In this document: positions 9,122 through 17,121 of the stretch, in pieces
Layout of the letters: every line of letters starts with the position of its first letter
How positions within the stretch are numbered: position 1 is the first letter of the stretch
NCBI GenBank assembly: GCA_900635495.1
Contig: LR134136.1
Span: 3,534,001-3,598,000, forward strand
Direction of reading: 5' to 3'
Source of the DNA: Atlantibacter hermannii
GTDB lineage: Bacteria > Pseudomonadota > Gammaproteobacteria > Enterobacterales > Enterobacteriaceae
Length of the DNA stretch: 64,000 nucleotides
Made by a program: the position numbers and the translations under genes
Notes under the pieces: generated by a model
What the model saw: only the letters and a program-made list of their open reading frames with translations
Told to the model about the DNA's origin: nothing
The model's database searches: none

Positions 9122-9548
9122 TTAGTGCCACCACGCCATCCCCTGGAGCGTTAAAAGCGCGACAACGATATAGCGCAGCGCTTGCCCAGGCATAAAAAGA
9201 ACACCACCGGCCACCACGATAAACGTAGCCATCCGGCGAGCAGGCACAACAAATCGCCTATGACAGGCATCCAGCTAAGTAATAGCGCAACTGGACCAAA
9301 ACGTTGTAGCCAGTAAACCGCTTTCTCCTGCCAGCGCGAGGTTTCGCGTAAAGGAAAAAGCCGCCCAAGAATAACGTTAGTCAGCCCTCCAAGGCTATTA
9401 CCTATTGTTGCTATTAAAACGAGTAATCCAGGCTCGCTTTTCCGGCCAGTAACAACGCGATCAACACCGCTTCAGAACTGCCGGGTAATAACGTGGCGCT
9501 CAAAAAACTGCTGGAGAACAGCGAGAACAGTGACAGCGCGTCACTCAC
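9122..9548 (-). CDS. yqaA: DedA-like inner membrane protein YqaA (frame broken twice)
   Basis: Small DedA-like integral membrane protein of unknown function. The GTG at 9546-9548 overlaps the yqaB stop (GTGA) and reads SDALSLFSLFSSSFLSAT, as in E. coli YqaA. The frame slips near 9421-9423 and again at 9182-9183, where one A is missing in GGCAA(A)GCGCTG. Repairing both gives 142 residues, the E. coli length, ending LQGMAWWH. Landmarks include TLLPGSSEAVLIALLLAG, GNSLGGLTNVILGR and SWMPVIGD, the membrane re-entrant segments typical of the family. No substrate can be assigned. Confidence 0.82.
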
Positions 9549-10111
9549 AGTAAGCGTACATCCACTGCATCCATCCCGGCTGAGTGCGCCGCCTGGATAC
9601 CGAAATCCGCATCTTCGAATACCACGCATTTTTCTGGCGCCACGCCCATCAGCGCGGCGCAACGCAGAAAGGTATCCGGTGCGGGTTTATGATGTTGGAC
9701 ATGATCGGCGGCGACCACCGCCTGGAAATAGTGTCGCAAGCCTAAATGGGCTAACAACGCCTCGGCAATAGCGCTTTCGCTGCCGGTGCCAACGGCCATA
9801 GGACGACGCCCATGCCACGCTTTAACCACGTCGATTAGCGGCAGCGGGCGCACGGTGTCCAGCAGCATCGCTTTAACTGCCTGCGTTTTTTCACGTGCCA
9901 GCGCATGGGGATCGAGCGTGGCACCATTTAGGGCGATAACCGCTTCGGCGATACGCCAGGTAGGTGAACCATTGAGCGCAACCATGGCTTCAAGGTCAAA
10001 TTGCATACCGTAACGACCCAGTACCTCGCTCCACGCCTTACGGTGCGTGGGTTCAGTATCCAGGATGGTGCCATCCATATCGAAAATTAGCCCGTCGTAA
10101 CGATCGTACAT
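9545..10111 (-). CDS. yqaB: HAD-family fructose-1-phosphatase-like phosphatase YqaB
   Basis: A 188-residue haloacid dehalogenase phosphatase, same length as E. coli YqaB, which dephosphorylates fructose-1-phosphate and 6-phosphogluconate in vitro. Motif I is FDMDGT with nucleophile Asp11 and acid/base Asp13; motif II is in AVGTGSES; motif III includes HHKPAPD; motif IV is FEDADFG. The cap domain lies between motifs I and II. It overlaps yqaA by four bases, so the two are translationally coupled. Confidence 0.93.
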   Translation of the reverse strand: MYDRYDGLIFDMDGTILDTEPTHRKAWSEVLGRYGMQFDLEAMVALNGSPTWRIAEAVIALNGATLDPHALAREKTQAVKAMLLDTVRPLPLIDVVKAWHGRRPMAVGTGSESAIAEALLAHLGLRHYFQAVVAADHVQHHKPAPDTFLRCAALMGVAPEKCVVFEDADFGIQAAHSAGMDAVDVRLL

Positions 10112-10262
10112 TTCGCCCCCAAAGTTGATTACAGGAGCGTTACTTTATCGTAAACAAGGGTAAATGTCGCTGACTGAACCTGAGGATAAGATTTGGGCGA
10201 TGAAGGATTGAGCAAAACAGGATTGATAAAAAATGAAGGTTTATCGGGAGAGTTTATGACTG

Positions 10263-10394
10263 GCTCGCGATACTCACACAAGCTCTTTAACAACCGCATT
10301 GCTGTTAGCCAGGAGAATAATGGTGCATCCGGGAGGATGATTCGGCTGCGCCTCACCCTACCGGGCCGTTGCTGACGCAACGTTATCCTCCCTG
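10263..10394. repeat. Inter-tRNA repeat modules with a tRNA-Arg 3' remnant (copy 1)
   Basis: Two modules lie in tandem. Module Y (10263-10337) runs from GCTCGCGATACT to AGGAGAATAATGG and into the last 16-18 bases of a tRNA-Arg gene (GGTGCATCCGGGAGGA). Module X (to 10394) then replaces the tRNA body: GGGAGGAT...ATCCTCCC (10331-10338/10385-10392) enclosing a REP-like GGCTGCGCC...ACCGGGCC arm and the hairpin CGTTGC-TGAC-GCAACG (10367-10382). Y recurs at 10397 and 10673, X at 10601. No tRNA can be folded here. Bases 10112-10262 hold nothing recognisable beyond the yqaB promoter region. Confidence 0.75.
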
Positions 10395-10396
10395 GA

Positions 10397-10456
10397 GCTC
10401 GCGATACTATCGCAGGCCCTTTAAACAACAGCATGGCTGCTATTCAGGAGAATAAT
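10397..10456. repeat. Inter-tRNA repeat module Y (copy 2)
   Basis: Second copy of module Y, from GCTCGCGATACT to CAGGAGAATAA, ending at the 3' end of the first intact tRNA-Arg. It is close to the copy at 10673-10730, with a few substitutions. Confidence 0.7.
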
Positions 10457-10533
10457 GGGTGCATCCGGGAGGATTCGAACCTCCGACCGCTCGGTTCGTA
10501 GCCGAGTACTCTATCCAGCTGAGCTACGGATGC
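10457..10533 (-). tRNA. tRNA-Arg (anticodon ACG), copy 1
   Basis: A 77-base tRNA with D-arm GCTCAGCTGGATAGAG, anticodon loop CTACGAA (ACG, the inosine-modified reader of CGU/CGC/CGA) and T-arm GGTTCGAATCC; the acceptor stem GCATCCG pairs with CGGATGC. The other three copies encode a 3' CCA, but this one reads CCC then A (plus strand TGGGTGC), that is, one extra C. Confidence 0.95.
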
Positions 10534-10600
10534 ATCGGGGATATTGCTGTACTACTGAATCAATCTAACATCGTCCTGATGTCATACTGATGAGGATGAT

Positions 10601-10730
10601 GCATCCGGGAGGATTACTCGGCTGCGCCTCACCCTTCGGGCCGTTGCTGACGCAACGTTATCCTCCCTGGTGCTCGCGATACTTTCGCAGGCCCGTTAAA
10701 CAACAGCGTGGCTGCTATTCAGGAGAATAA
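10601..10730. repeat. Inter-tRNA repeat modules X and Y (copy 2 of X, copy 3 of Y)
   Basis: Begins with a tRNA-Arg 3' remnant (GCATCCGGGAGGATT), then module X with the same REP-like arm and CGTTGC-TGAC-GCAACG hairpin, then module Y (10673-10730) leading into an intact tRNA. A unit the size of a tRNA appears to have been replaced by a palindromic module. Confidence 0.75.
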
Positions 10731-10807
10731 TGGTGCATCCGGGAGGATTCGAACCTCCGACCGCTCGGTTCGTAGCCGAGTACTCTATCCAGCTGAGCTA
10801 CGGATGC
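10731..10807 (-). tRNA. tRNA-Arg (anticodon ACG), copy 2
   Basis: A 77-base gene identical in body to copy 1 and ending in encoded CCA. It is equivalent to one of the argQ/Z/Y/V genes of E. coli. Confidence 0.97.
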
Positions 10808-10869
10808 ATCGGAAATACTGCTGTACTGCTGAATCAATGTCACTCATCATCTCGCAACACTGATGAAGA

Positions 10870-10946
10870 TGGTGCATCCGGGAGGATTCGAACCTCCGAC
10901 CGCTCGGTTCGTAGCCGAGTACTCTATCCAGCTGAGCTACGGATGC
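10870..10946 (-). tRNA. tRNA-Arg (anticodon ACG), copy 3
   Basis: A 77-base gene with encoded CCA. The spacers on either side of copy 3 are nearly identical (ACTGCTGTACTGCTGAATC...), a sign of tandem duplication. Confidence 0.97.
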
Positions 10947-11008
10947 ATCGGGATTACTGCTGTACTGCTGAATCAATGTCACTCATCATGCCGCAACACT
11001 GATGAAGA

Positions 11009-11085
11009 TGGTGCATCCGGGAGGATTCGAACCTCCGACCGCTCGGTTCGTAGCCGAGTACTCTATCCAGCTGAGCTACGGATGC
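11009..11085 (-). tRNA. tRNA-Arg (anticodon ACG), copy 4
   Basis: A 77-base gene with encoded CCA, three bases downstream of the tRNA-Ser gene in the transcribed direction. It is the first Arg gene of the cluster. Confidence 0.97.
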
Positions 11086-11088
11086 AAA

Positions 11089-11181
11089 TGGCGGTGAGGC
11101 GGGGATTCGAACCCCGGATGCAGCTTTTGACCGCATACTCCCTTAGCAGGGGAGCGCCTTCAGCCTCTCGGCCACCTCACC
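11089..11181 (-). tRNA. serV: tRNA-Ser (anticodon GCT)
   Basis: A 93-base class II tRNA with a long variable arm (GTATGCGGTCAAAAGCTGCAT), anticodon GCT reading AGC/AGU, a T-arm GGTTCGAATCC and encoded CCA. It heads the serV-arg tRNA cluster downstream of csrA, as in E. coli. Confidence 0.96.
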
Positions 11182-11447
11182 ACACGCCTCTTGCGAGTGC
11201 TCCGAAGAACTTGTTTCTGCTCATCGGCGCTGCGTGGCGCACATATTACTTTCTGGGACTTATAAGTCAAACAATTTTTCCCGACTCTGTTTCGTTTGCA
11301 CAATTCACGCGCAATTCGTCTGCTTTGCCAACAAAAAGGACGTTTTATCAACATGAAACTGACAATGAAAAGTGAAATAGCCTTCTCGAATTCAGGCAAA
11401 AACAGAAGAAAAGTCAGAGGATTTTAAGGAAAAAAGGAAAAGAAGAG

Positions 11448-11476
11448 TTGCGTCTCGCCGTGCAGCGAGACGCGAT
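11448..11476 (-). terminator. Terminator downstream of csrA
   Basis: On the minus strand GCGTCTCGC (11465-11473), a short loop and GGCGAGACGC (11450-11459) form a 9-bp stem, followed by AACTCTTCTTTTCC. It separates csrA from the tRNA cluster. Confidence 0.75.
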
Positions 11477-11480
11477 AACT

Positions 11481-11666
11481 TTAGAAACTGGACTGTTGCG
11501 ATTTTTCAGCCTGGATACGCTGGTAGATCTCTTCACGGTGTACGGAAACTTCTTTGGGGGCGTTTACGCCAATGCGTACCTGGTTACCCTTTACCCCAAG
11601 AACCGTTACAGTCACCTCATCGCCAATCATGAGGGTCTCACCAACTCGACGAGTCAGAATCAGCAT
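11481..11666 (-). CDS. csrA: Carbon storage regulator CsrA
   Basis: A 61-residue RNA-binding dimer, identical to E. coli CsrA apart from the last residue (Phe instead of Tyr). Leu4 and Arg44, needed for binding GGA in stem-loops, are present. CsrA represses glycogen synthesis, gluconeogenesis and biofilm genes and activates glycolysis and flhDC; it is titrated by CsrB, which is encoded near the other end of this window. The 365 bases between csrA and alaS contain the csrA promoters and the alaS terminator; I see no other gene there. Confidence 0.98.
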   Translation of the reverse strand: MLILTRRVGETLMIGDEVTVTVLGVKGNQVRIGVNAPKEVSVHREEIYQRIQAEKSQQSSF

Positions 11667-11979
11667 TCTTTGCTCCTTGAAAGATTAAAAGAGTCGGGTC
11701 TCTCTGTATCCCGGCATTATCCATCATATAACGCCAAAAAGTAAGCGATGACAAACACATAAAGTGTAAGCAGTCACGGCATCACATTCTGTTAAACCTA
11801 AGTTTAGCCGATCCAGAAATTTTCAACCCGACTTTATCGTTATATACCCGTTTACATCCATGCAACAGAAAGACCTACAATCCATTACATCACATCGCAA
11901 ACTTCCTCTTTGCGATGGATTTCACGAGATTTGTCGCTCGCTGATACACGAAACAAAGGGATAAAATGAGCATAGTGAG

Positions 11980-12017
11980 AAAGGCGCCATAACAACAAAT
12001 TGTTATAGCGCCTTTAC
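11980..12017 (-). terminator. Terminator downstream of alaS
   Basis: On the minus strand AAGGCGCTATAACAA-TTTG-TTGTTATGGCGCCTT forms a 15-bp stem with one mismatch, followed by TCTC. It ends the alaS message ahead of csrA. Confidence 0.75.
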
Positions 12018-12031
12018 CTATGCCTTATGCT

Positions 12032-14661
12032 TTACGCCAGTCGCGACGCGACCCAGCTCTCTACGCTGGCAAGGGCTGCAGGCAATGCCTGGGTATCCGT
12101 ACCGCCGGCTTGCGCCATATCCGGACGCCCACCACCTTTCCCGCCAACCTGCGCAGCGACCATACCAATCAGTTCCCCTGCTTTCACGCGATCGGTCACG
12201 TCTTTCGAGACCCCCGCAATCAGAGAAACCTTAGCATCGGCGATGGTTGCCAGTACGATAACCGTGGAACCTAACTGGTTTTTCAGATCGTCAACCATCG
12301 TACGCAGCATTTTAGGCTCAACGTTGGTCAGCTCGCTCACCAGCAGTTTCACCCCATTGATATCAATGGCTTTACTGCTCAGATTCGCGCTTTCCTGGAC
12401 GGCCTGTTGTTCTTTCAACTGCTGCAATTCTTTTTCTAACTGACGCGTACGCTCAATCACTGCACGAACTTTATCGTTCAGGTTCTGGCTGTCGCCTTTG
12501 AGCAACTGAGCGATATCCTGCAATTGTTGATTCTGAGCGTGGACCTGCGCCAGCGCGCCTTCGCCCGTTACCGCTTCGATACGACGAACGCCCGCTGCGG
12601 TCCCCGATTCTGAAACGATACGGAACAGCCCAATATCGCCAGTGCGATCCGCGTGGATACCGCCGCAAAGCTCGGTAGAGAAATCGCCCATGCTCAGTAC
12701 GCGCACACGATCGTCATACTTCTCGCCAAACAGCGCCATTGCGCCTTTTGCTTTCGCCGCTTCAAGGTCCATAACCTGCGTTTCAATCGGCAGGTTACGG
12801 CGGATCTGCGCGTTCACCAGATCCTCGACCGCACGAATTTCTTCCGGCTTCATCGCTTCGAAATGCGAGAAGTCGAAACGCAGGCCCTTATCGTTAACGA
12901 GGGAGCCTTTCTGTGCGACGTGAGTACCCAACACCTGGCGCAGCGCCGCGTGCATTAAGTGAGTGGCAGAGTGGTTCAGGCGAATACGCGCGCGACGCGC
13001 CTCATCAACCTGGGCGTTCACGCCCTCGCCCACTTTCAGTACGCCGCGGGTCAGCTTGCCGATATGACCAATTGCCTGGCCGTATTTCTGGGTATCTCTA
13101 CGGTGAAAGCAAAGCCATTACCCTGCAATTCACCGCGGTCGCCTACCTGGCCGCCGGATTCGGCATAGAACGGGGTTTCATTCAGGATTACCACCGCCTG
13201 CTCGCCCACAGAAATCTGGTCGACCGCTTTGCCATCAACAAACAGCGCGGTCACTTTACCGGTCAGCTCGACATGGTCATAACCTTTGAATTCAGACGCA
13301 CCCTCAACGCGAATCATGGCGTTGTAGTCTGCGCCGAAACCGCTGGACTCGCGCGCGCGGCGGCGCTGCTCTTCCATCGCTGCTTCAAAACCAGCTTCGT
13401 CAACCTTGATGTTGCGCTCGCGGCACACATCGGCGGTCAGGTCGACCGGGAAGCCGTAGGTGTCGTACAGACGGAAGGCGGTTTCGCCATCCAGCGTGTC
13501 GCCGGTCAGCTTCGCCAGTTCTTCATCTAACAGCGCCAGGCCACGCTCAAGGGTTCGGGCAAACTGCTCTTCTTCGGTTTTCAGAACCTGCTCGACCTGT
13601 GCCTGTTGGCGTTTCAGATCTTCACCCGCAGAGCCCATCACGCTAATCAGCGGACCAACCAGTTTGTAGAAGAAGGTGTCTTTCGCGCCCAGCATATTGC
13701 CGTGACGGATCGCGCGACGAATAATGCGGCGCAGCACATAGCCGCGGTTTTCATTGGATGGGATAACGCCATCGGCAATCAAAAAGGCGCAGGAACGAAT
13801 ATGGTCAGCAATAACGCGCAGAGACTTATTGCTCAGATCGGTTGCGCCCGTTTCTTTTGCCACCGCCTGAATCAGATCGCGGAACAGGTCGATTTCATAG
13901 TTGGAATTAACGTGTTGCAGCACGGCGGCAATACGTTCCAGGCCCATACCGGTATCCACCGAAGGTTTCGGCAGAGGTTCCATCGTGCCGTCAGCCTGAC
14001 GGTTGAACTGCATAAACACGATGTTCCAGATCTCAATGTAACGGTCGCCATCTTCCTCCGGGCTCCCCGGAGGACCGCCCCAAATGTGGTCGCCGTGGTC
14101 GAAGAAAATTTCGGTGCACGGGCCGCACGGGCCAGTATCGCCCATCTGCCAGAAGTTATCGGACGCAAAAGCCGCGCCTTTGTTGTCGCCGATACGAATG
14201 ATGCGCTCGCGCGGGACGCCAACTTCTTTTTCCCAAATTTCGTACGCTTCGTCATCAGACTCGTAAACGGTGACCCATAAACGCTCTTTTGGCAGGTTAA
14301 ACCATTGCTCGCCGGTTAATAACTCCCAGGCGTACTGGATAGCATCATGTTTGAAATAGTCACCGAAGCTGAAGTTACCCAGCATTTCGAAGAAGGTGTG
14401 GTGGCGCGCGGTGTAACCGACATTTTCCAGATCGTTGTGTTTACCGCCCGCACGCACGCAGCGTTGCGCGGTGGTTGCACGGGAATAATTACGCTTATCG
14501 AGGCCAAGGAAAACATCCTTGAACTGGTTCATCCCGGCGTTGGTAAACAGCAGTGTGGGATCGTTATTGGGAACCAGAGAGCTGCTGGCAACTACCTGAT
14601 GTCCTTTACTATGGAAAAAATCGAGAAACGCCTGACGGATCTCAGCGGTGCTCTTGCTCAT
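12032..14661 (-). CDS. alaS: Alanyl-tRNA synthetase AlaS (frame broken once)
   Basis: Charges tRNA-Ala and edits mischarged Ser/Gly. The N-terminal class II catalytic core (MSKSTAEIRQAFLDFFHSKGH, FFEMLGNFSFGDYFK), the editing domain with Zn ligands in NHSATHL and TELCGGIH, and the C-terminal DHHA1 domain (GGKGGGRPDMAQAGG) are all present. The frame breaks at about 13097: GTA GA(A) GAT ACC lacks one A, after FAFTVE. Restoring it joins the two parts into 876 residues, the E. coli length. alaS is essential, so this break must be a sequence error or otherwise suppressed. It lies upstream of csrA and downstream of recX, as in related genomes. Confidence 0.93.
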
Positions 14662-14798
14662 AATTATCCTGAAATCAAGCTAACGAATTGTCGTAGCCGG
14701 ACATGATAAACCGAGTGGTTGATATCTGCCCGCCCTGACAGGGAAAAAGTGGGAATAAGATAAGTTTTCTGAGAAGGGAAGTAAAATCCAGTATGCGC

Positions 14799-15305
14799 TC
14801 AATCAGCAAAATTTCGGTATATCTCCTGAATATCCTCCATCAGGAACCCGCGATACAGTAAAAATCGCTGCACTTTAACCTTTGTGGGGTAGTCACGGGG
14901 CAAGGGTTCTCCGAATTTACGCACGGCGATATCCCAGGTGATTTGCGTCCAGTCGATATCACATGCCCTGAACGCGGCATCGCAATGCTCCCGGCTGAGC
15001 CCCTTTTGCTGTAATTCCTGACGGATACGCTGCGGACCATAGCCTTTACGCGATCGGCTTGCGATATAACGCCCGGCAAAATTAGCGTCATCCAGCCAGT
15101 GATGTTCATAGCACCAGCTAATCACCTTATCGACATCTTCCGTCGTGATGGGCTCTACCTCATCCTGTGGTGATTTGACCATAAAAGGCGCAGCCAGCTT
15201 GCGGCGAAGCTCATGTTCGCTGTGATCTCGCATTGCGAGCAGACGGGTCGCCCGGTCGCACAAACGTGCATAAACAGAGCGGCGGGGAGAGGAACGATCG
15301 GACAT
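14799..15305 (-). CDS. recX: RecA regulatory protein RecX
   Basis: A 168-residue RecX (166 in E. coli), which caps growing RecA filaments and inhibits recombinase and coprotease activity. It consists of tandem three-helix repeats; SEHELRRKLA near the N-terminus, SRKGYGPQRIRQEL in the middle and FLLYRGFLMEDIQEI at the C-terminus are diagnostic. It lies 58 bases downstream of recA with an intrinsic terminator between, so it is made by limited read-through from the LexA-controlled recA promoter. Confidence 0.95.
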   Translation of the reverse strand: MSDRSSPRRSVYARLCDRATRLLAMRDHSEHELRRKLAAPFMVKSPQDEVEPITTEDVDKVISWCYEHHWLDDANFAGRYIASRSRKGYGPQRIRQELQQKGLSREHCDAAFRACDIDWTQITWDIAVRKFGEPLPRDYPTKVKVQRFLLYRGFLMEDIQEIYRNFAD

Positions 15306-15330
15306 AGGAAAAATTACGTAACGTCAGTAA

Positions 15331-15359
15331 TAAAAAAGGGCTGCCATAGCAGCCCTGAG
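15331..15359 (-). terminator. Terminator between recA and recX
   Basis: On the minus strand CAGGGCTGC-TATG-GCAGCCCT then TTTTTTATT. It limits read-through from recA into recX. Confidence 0.88.
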
Positions 15360-15363
15360 AGTA

Positions 15364-16428
15364 TCAGAAGTCTTCGTTGGTTTCAGACTCGTCTTTTTCA
15401 TACTCATCGACGGAGAACGCCGGTTTATCATCCTGATTGTGCAGCAGTTGCTCACGCAGCTTTTTCTCGATTTCCTGCGCAATGGCGGTATTTTCTTTCA
15501 GGAAGTTAGTGGCATTGGCTTTACCCTGGCCGACTTTCTCACCGTTGTAGCTATACCACGCACCCGCTTTTTCGATCAGCTTGTGTTTCACGCCCAGGTC
15601 AACCAGTTCGCCGTAGAAGTTGATGCCTTCACCATACAGGATCTGGAATTCAGCTTGTTTAAACGGCGCGGCGATTTTGTTTTTCACCACTTTAACGCGG
15701 GTCTCGCTGCCTACCACTTCGTCGCCTTCTTTCACGGCACCGATACGGCGAATATCAAGACGTACGGACGCATAGAATTTCAGGGCGTTACCACCCGTGG
15801 TGGTTTCCGGGTTACCGAACATCACGCCAATTTTCATACGGATCTGGTTGATGAAAATCAGCAGCGTATTAGATTGCTTCAGGTTACCCGCCAGCTTACG
15901 CATCGCCTGGCTCATCATACGTGCCGCAAGGCCCATATGAGAGTCACCGATTTCACCTTCGATTTCTGCTTTCGGCGTCAGGGCCGCAACGGAGTCGACG
16001 ATGATGACGTCAACCGCGCCAGAACGCGCCAGCGCATCACAGATTTCCAGCGCCTGCTCACCGGTATCCGGCTGAGAACACAGCAGGTTATCGATATCCA
16101 CACCCAGCTTACGCGCATAAACGGGGTCTAACGCATGTTCTGCATCGATAAAGGCGCAGGTTTTACCTTCACGCTGCGCGGCGGCAACAACCTGGAGCGT
16201 CAGCGTAGTTTTACCGGATGATTCCGGTCCGTAGATTTCAACGATACGGCCCATAGGCAGGCCGCCAGCGCCCAGCGCGATATCAAGCGTCAGTGAACCC
16301 GTTGAAATTGTTTCCACATCCATGGAACGGTCTTCACCCAGACGCATGATGGAGCCTTTACCAAATTGCTTTTCAATTTGGCCCAGTGCTGCCGCTAACG
16401 CCTTCTGTTTGTTTTCGTCGATAGCCAT
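15364..16428 (-). CDS. recA: Recombinase RecA
   Basis: A 354-residue RecA. The Walker A motif GPESSGKT spans residues 67-74; the L1/L2 DNA-binding loops and the acidic C-terminus (DEYEKDESETNEDF) are intact. It catalyses strand exchange and stimulates LexA cleavage. The start is MAIDENKQKA at 16428, after AGGAGTAAAA; the open frame runs 22 codons further upstream, through the 5' leader. The promoter with its SOS box is directly upstream. Monocistronic apart from read-through into recX. Confidence 0.98.
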   Translation of the reverse strand: MAIDENKQKALAAALGQIEKQFGKGSIMRLGEDRSMDVETISTGSLTLDIALGAGGLPMGRIVEIYGPESSGKTTLTLQVVAAAQREGKTCAFIDAEHALDPVYARKLGVDIDNLLCSQPDTGEQALEICDALARSGAVDVIIVDSVAALTPKAEIEGEIGDSHMGLAARMMSQAMRKLAGNLKQSNTLLIFINQIRMKIGVMFGNPETTTGGNALKFYASVRLDIRRIGAVKEGDEVVGSETRVKVVKNKIAAPFKQAEFQILYGEGINFYGELVDLGVKHKLIEKAGAWYSYNGEKVGQGKANATNFLKENTAIAQEIEKKLREQLLHNQDDKPAFSVDEYEKDESETNEDF

Positions 16429-16493
16429 TTTTACTCCTGTCATGCAAGGTGAAGCACCAGCGCCCACGTTGCCGCTATTATTTCGATGAAGCA

Positions 16494-16521
16494 ATTATAC
16501 TGTATAGTCATACAGTATCAA
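16494..16521 (-). promoter_or_regulatory. recA promoter with LexA box
   Basis: On the minus strand TTGATA (16516-16521), a 16-base spacer and TATAAT (16494-16499). The LexA operator TACTGTATGACTATACAGTA (16498-16517) is a near-perfect palindrome of the CTGT-N8-ACAG type and fills the spacer. The pncC stop codon (16518-16520) lies inside the -35 element. Confidence 0.95.
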
Positions 16522-17014
16522 GCCTTTTGTAGAAATTGTTGCCAGAGCGTTTTTAACGCGTAAACCGTTGCCTGACGCCGCACCGCATCGCGATCGCCCT
16601 TGAAACATTCATGTCGCGTAATGACATCGCCCTCGTGGCTGGCAAAGCCAAACCACACGGTGCCGACCGGTTTCTGTTCGCTGCCGCCATCCGGCCCAGC
16701 GATGCCGCTGACAGAGACGGCGAAGGTCGCATGAGCGGCAGCCAGCGCGCCCTGCGCCATCTGAATCACCACCGGTTCACTCACCGCGCCATGCTGTTCA
16801 AGCACGGCAGGGTCAACGCCGATCATTTGGGCTTTCGCCTCGTTGCTGTAGGTGACAAAGCCACGCTCAAACCAGGCGGAACTGCCTGCGATATCGGTAA
16901 TCGCTTTCGCGATCCAACCGCCAGTGCAGGATTCCGCAGCCGTCAGGGTCGCCCGTGGCGCTTAAGCGACTCCCCCACCTTTTTGCTCAGTTGCCTCAAT
17001 TCATCGTCTGTCAT
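16518..17014 (-). CDS. pncC: Nicotinamide-nucleotide amidase PncC (frame broken once)
   Basis: CinA C-terminal-domain enzyme that deamidates NMN to nicotinate mononucleotide in the pyridine nucleotide cycle. The ATG at 17014 reads MTDDELRQLSKKVGESLKRHG; then one G is missing from a G run (CCC at 16952-16954 on the plus strand). Restoring it continues with ATLTAAESCTGGWIAKAITD, GSSAWFERGFVTYSNEAK, SVSGIAGPDGGSEQKPVGTVW and yields 165 residues, identical in length to E. coli PncC (YgaD). It lies immediately upstream of recA, its stop inside the recA promoter. Confidence 0.9.
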
Positions 17015-17121
17015 CACGGCTCCAATTGTAGTGGGGGCAATGCGCTTAGCAACGCGCATTGCCCCTTTTCAGAAGTTGCATTCAGCTTTTACGAGAATGA
17101 TTCCAAAAAACGCCGTTACGT

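Noticed and set aside
10263..11085. Possible CRISPR array
   Set aside because: The regular repeats are 77-base tRNA genes with related spacers and two tRNA-sized palindromic modules, not short repeats with unrelated spacers.
10730..11375. Plus-strand frames with repeated peptide blocks across the tRNA cluster
   Set aside because: They are translations of tRNA genes and their spacers; the repetition comes from the four tRNA copies.
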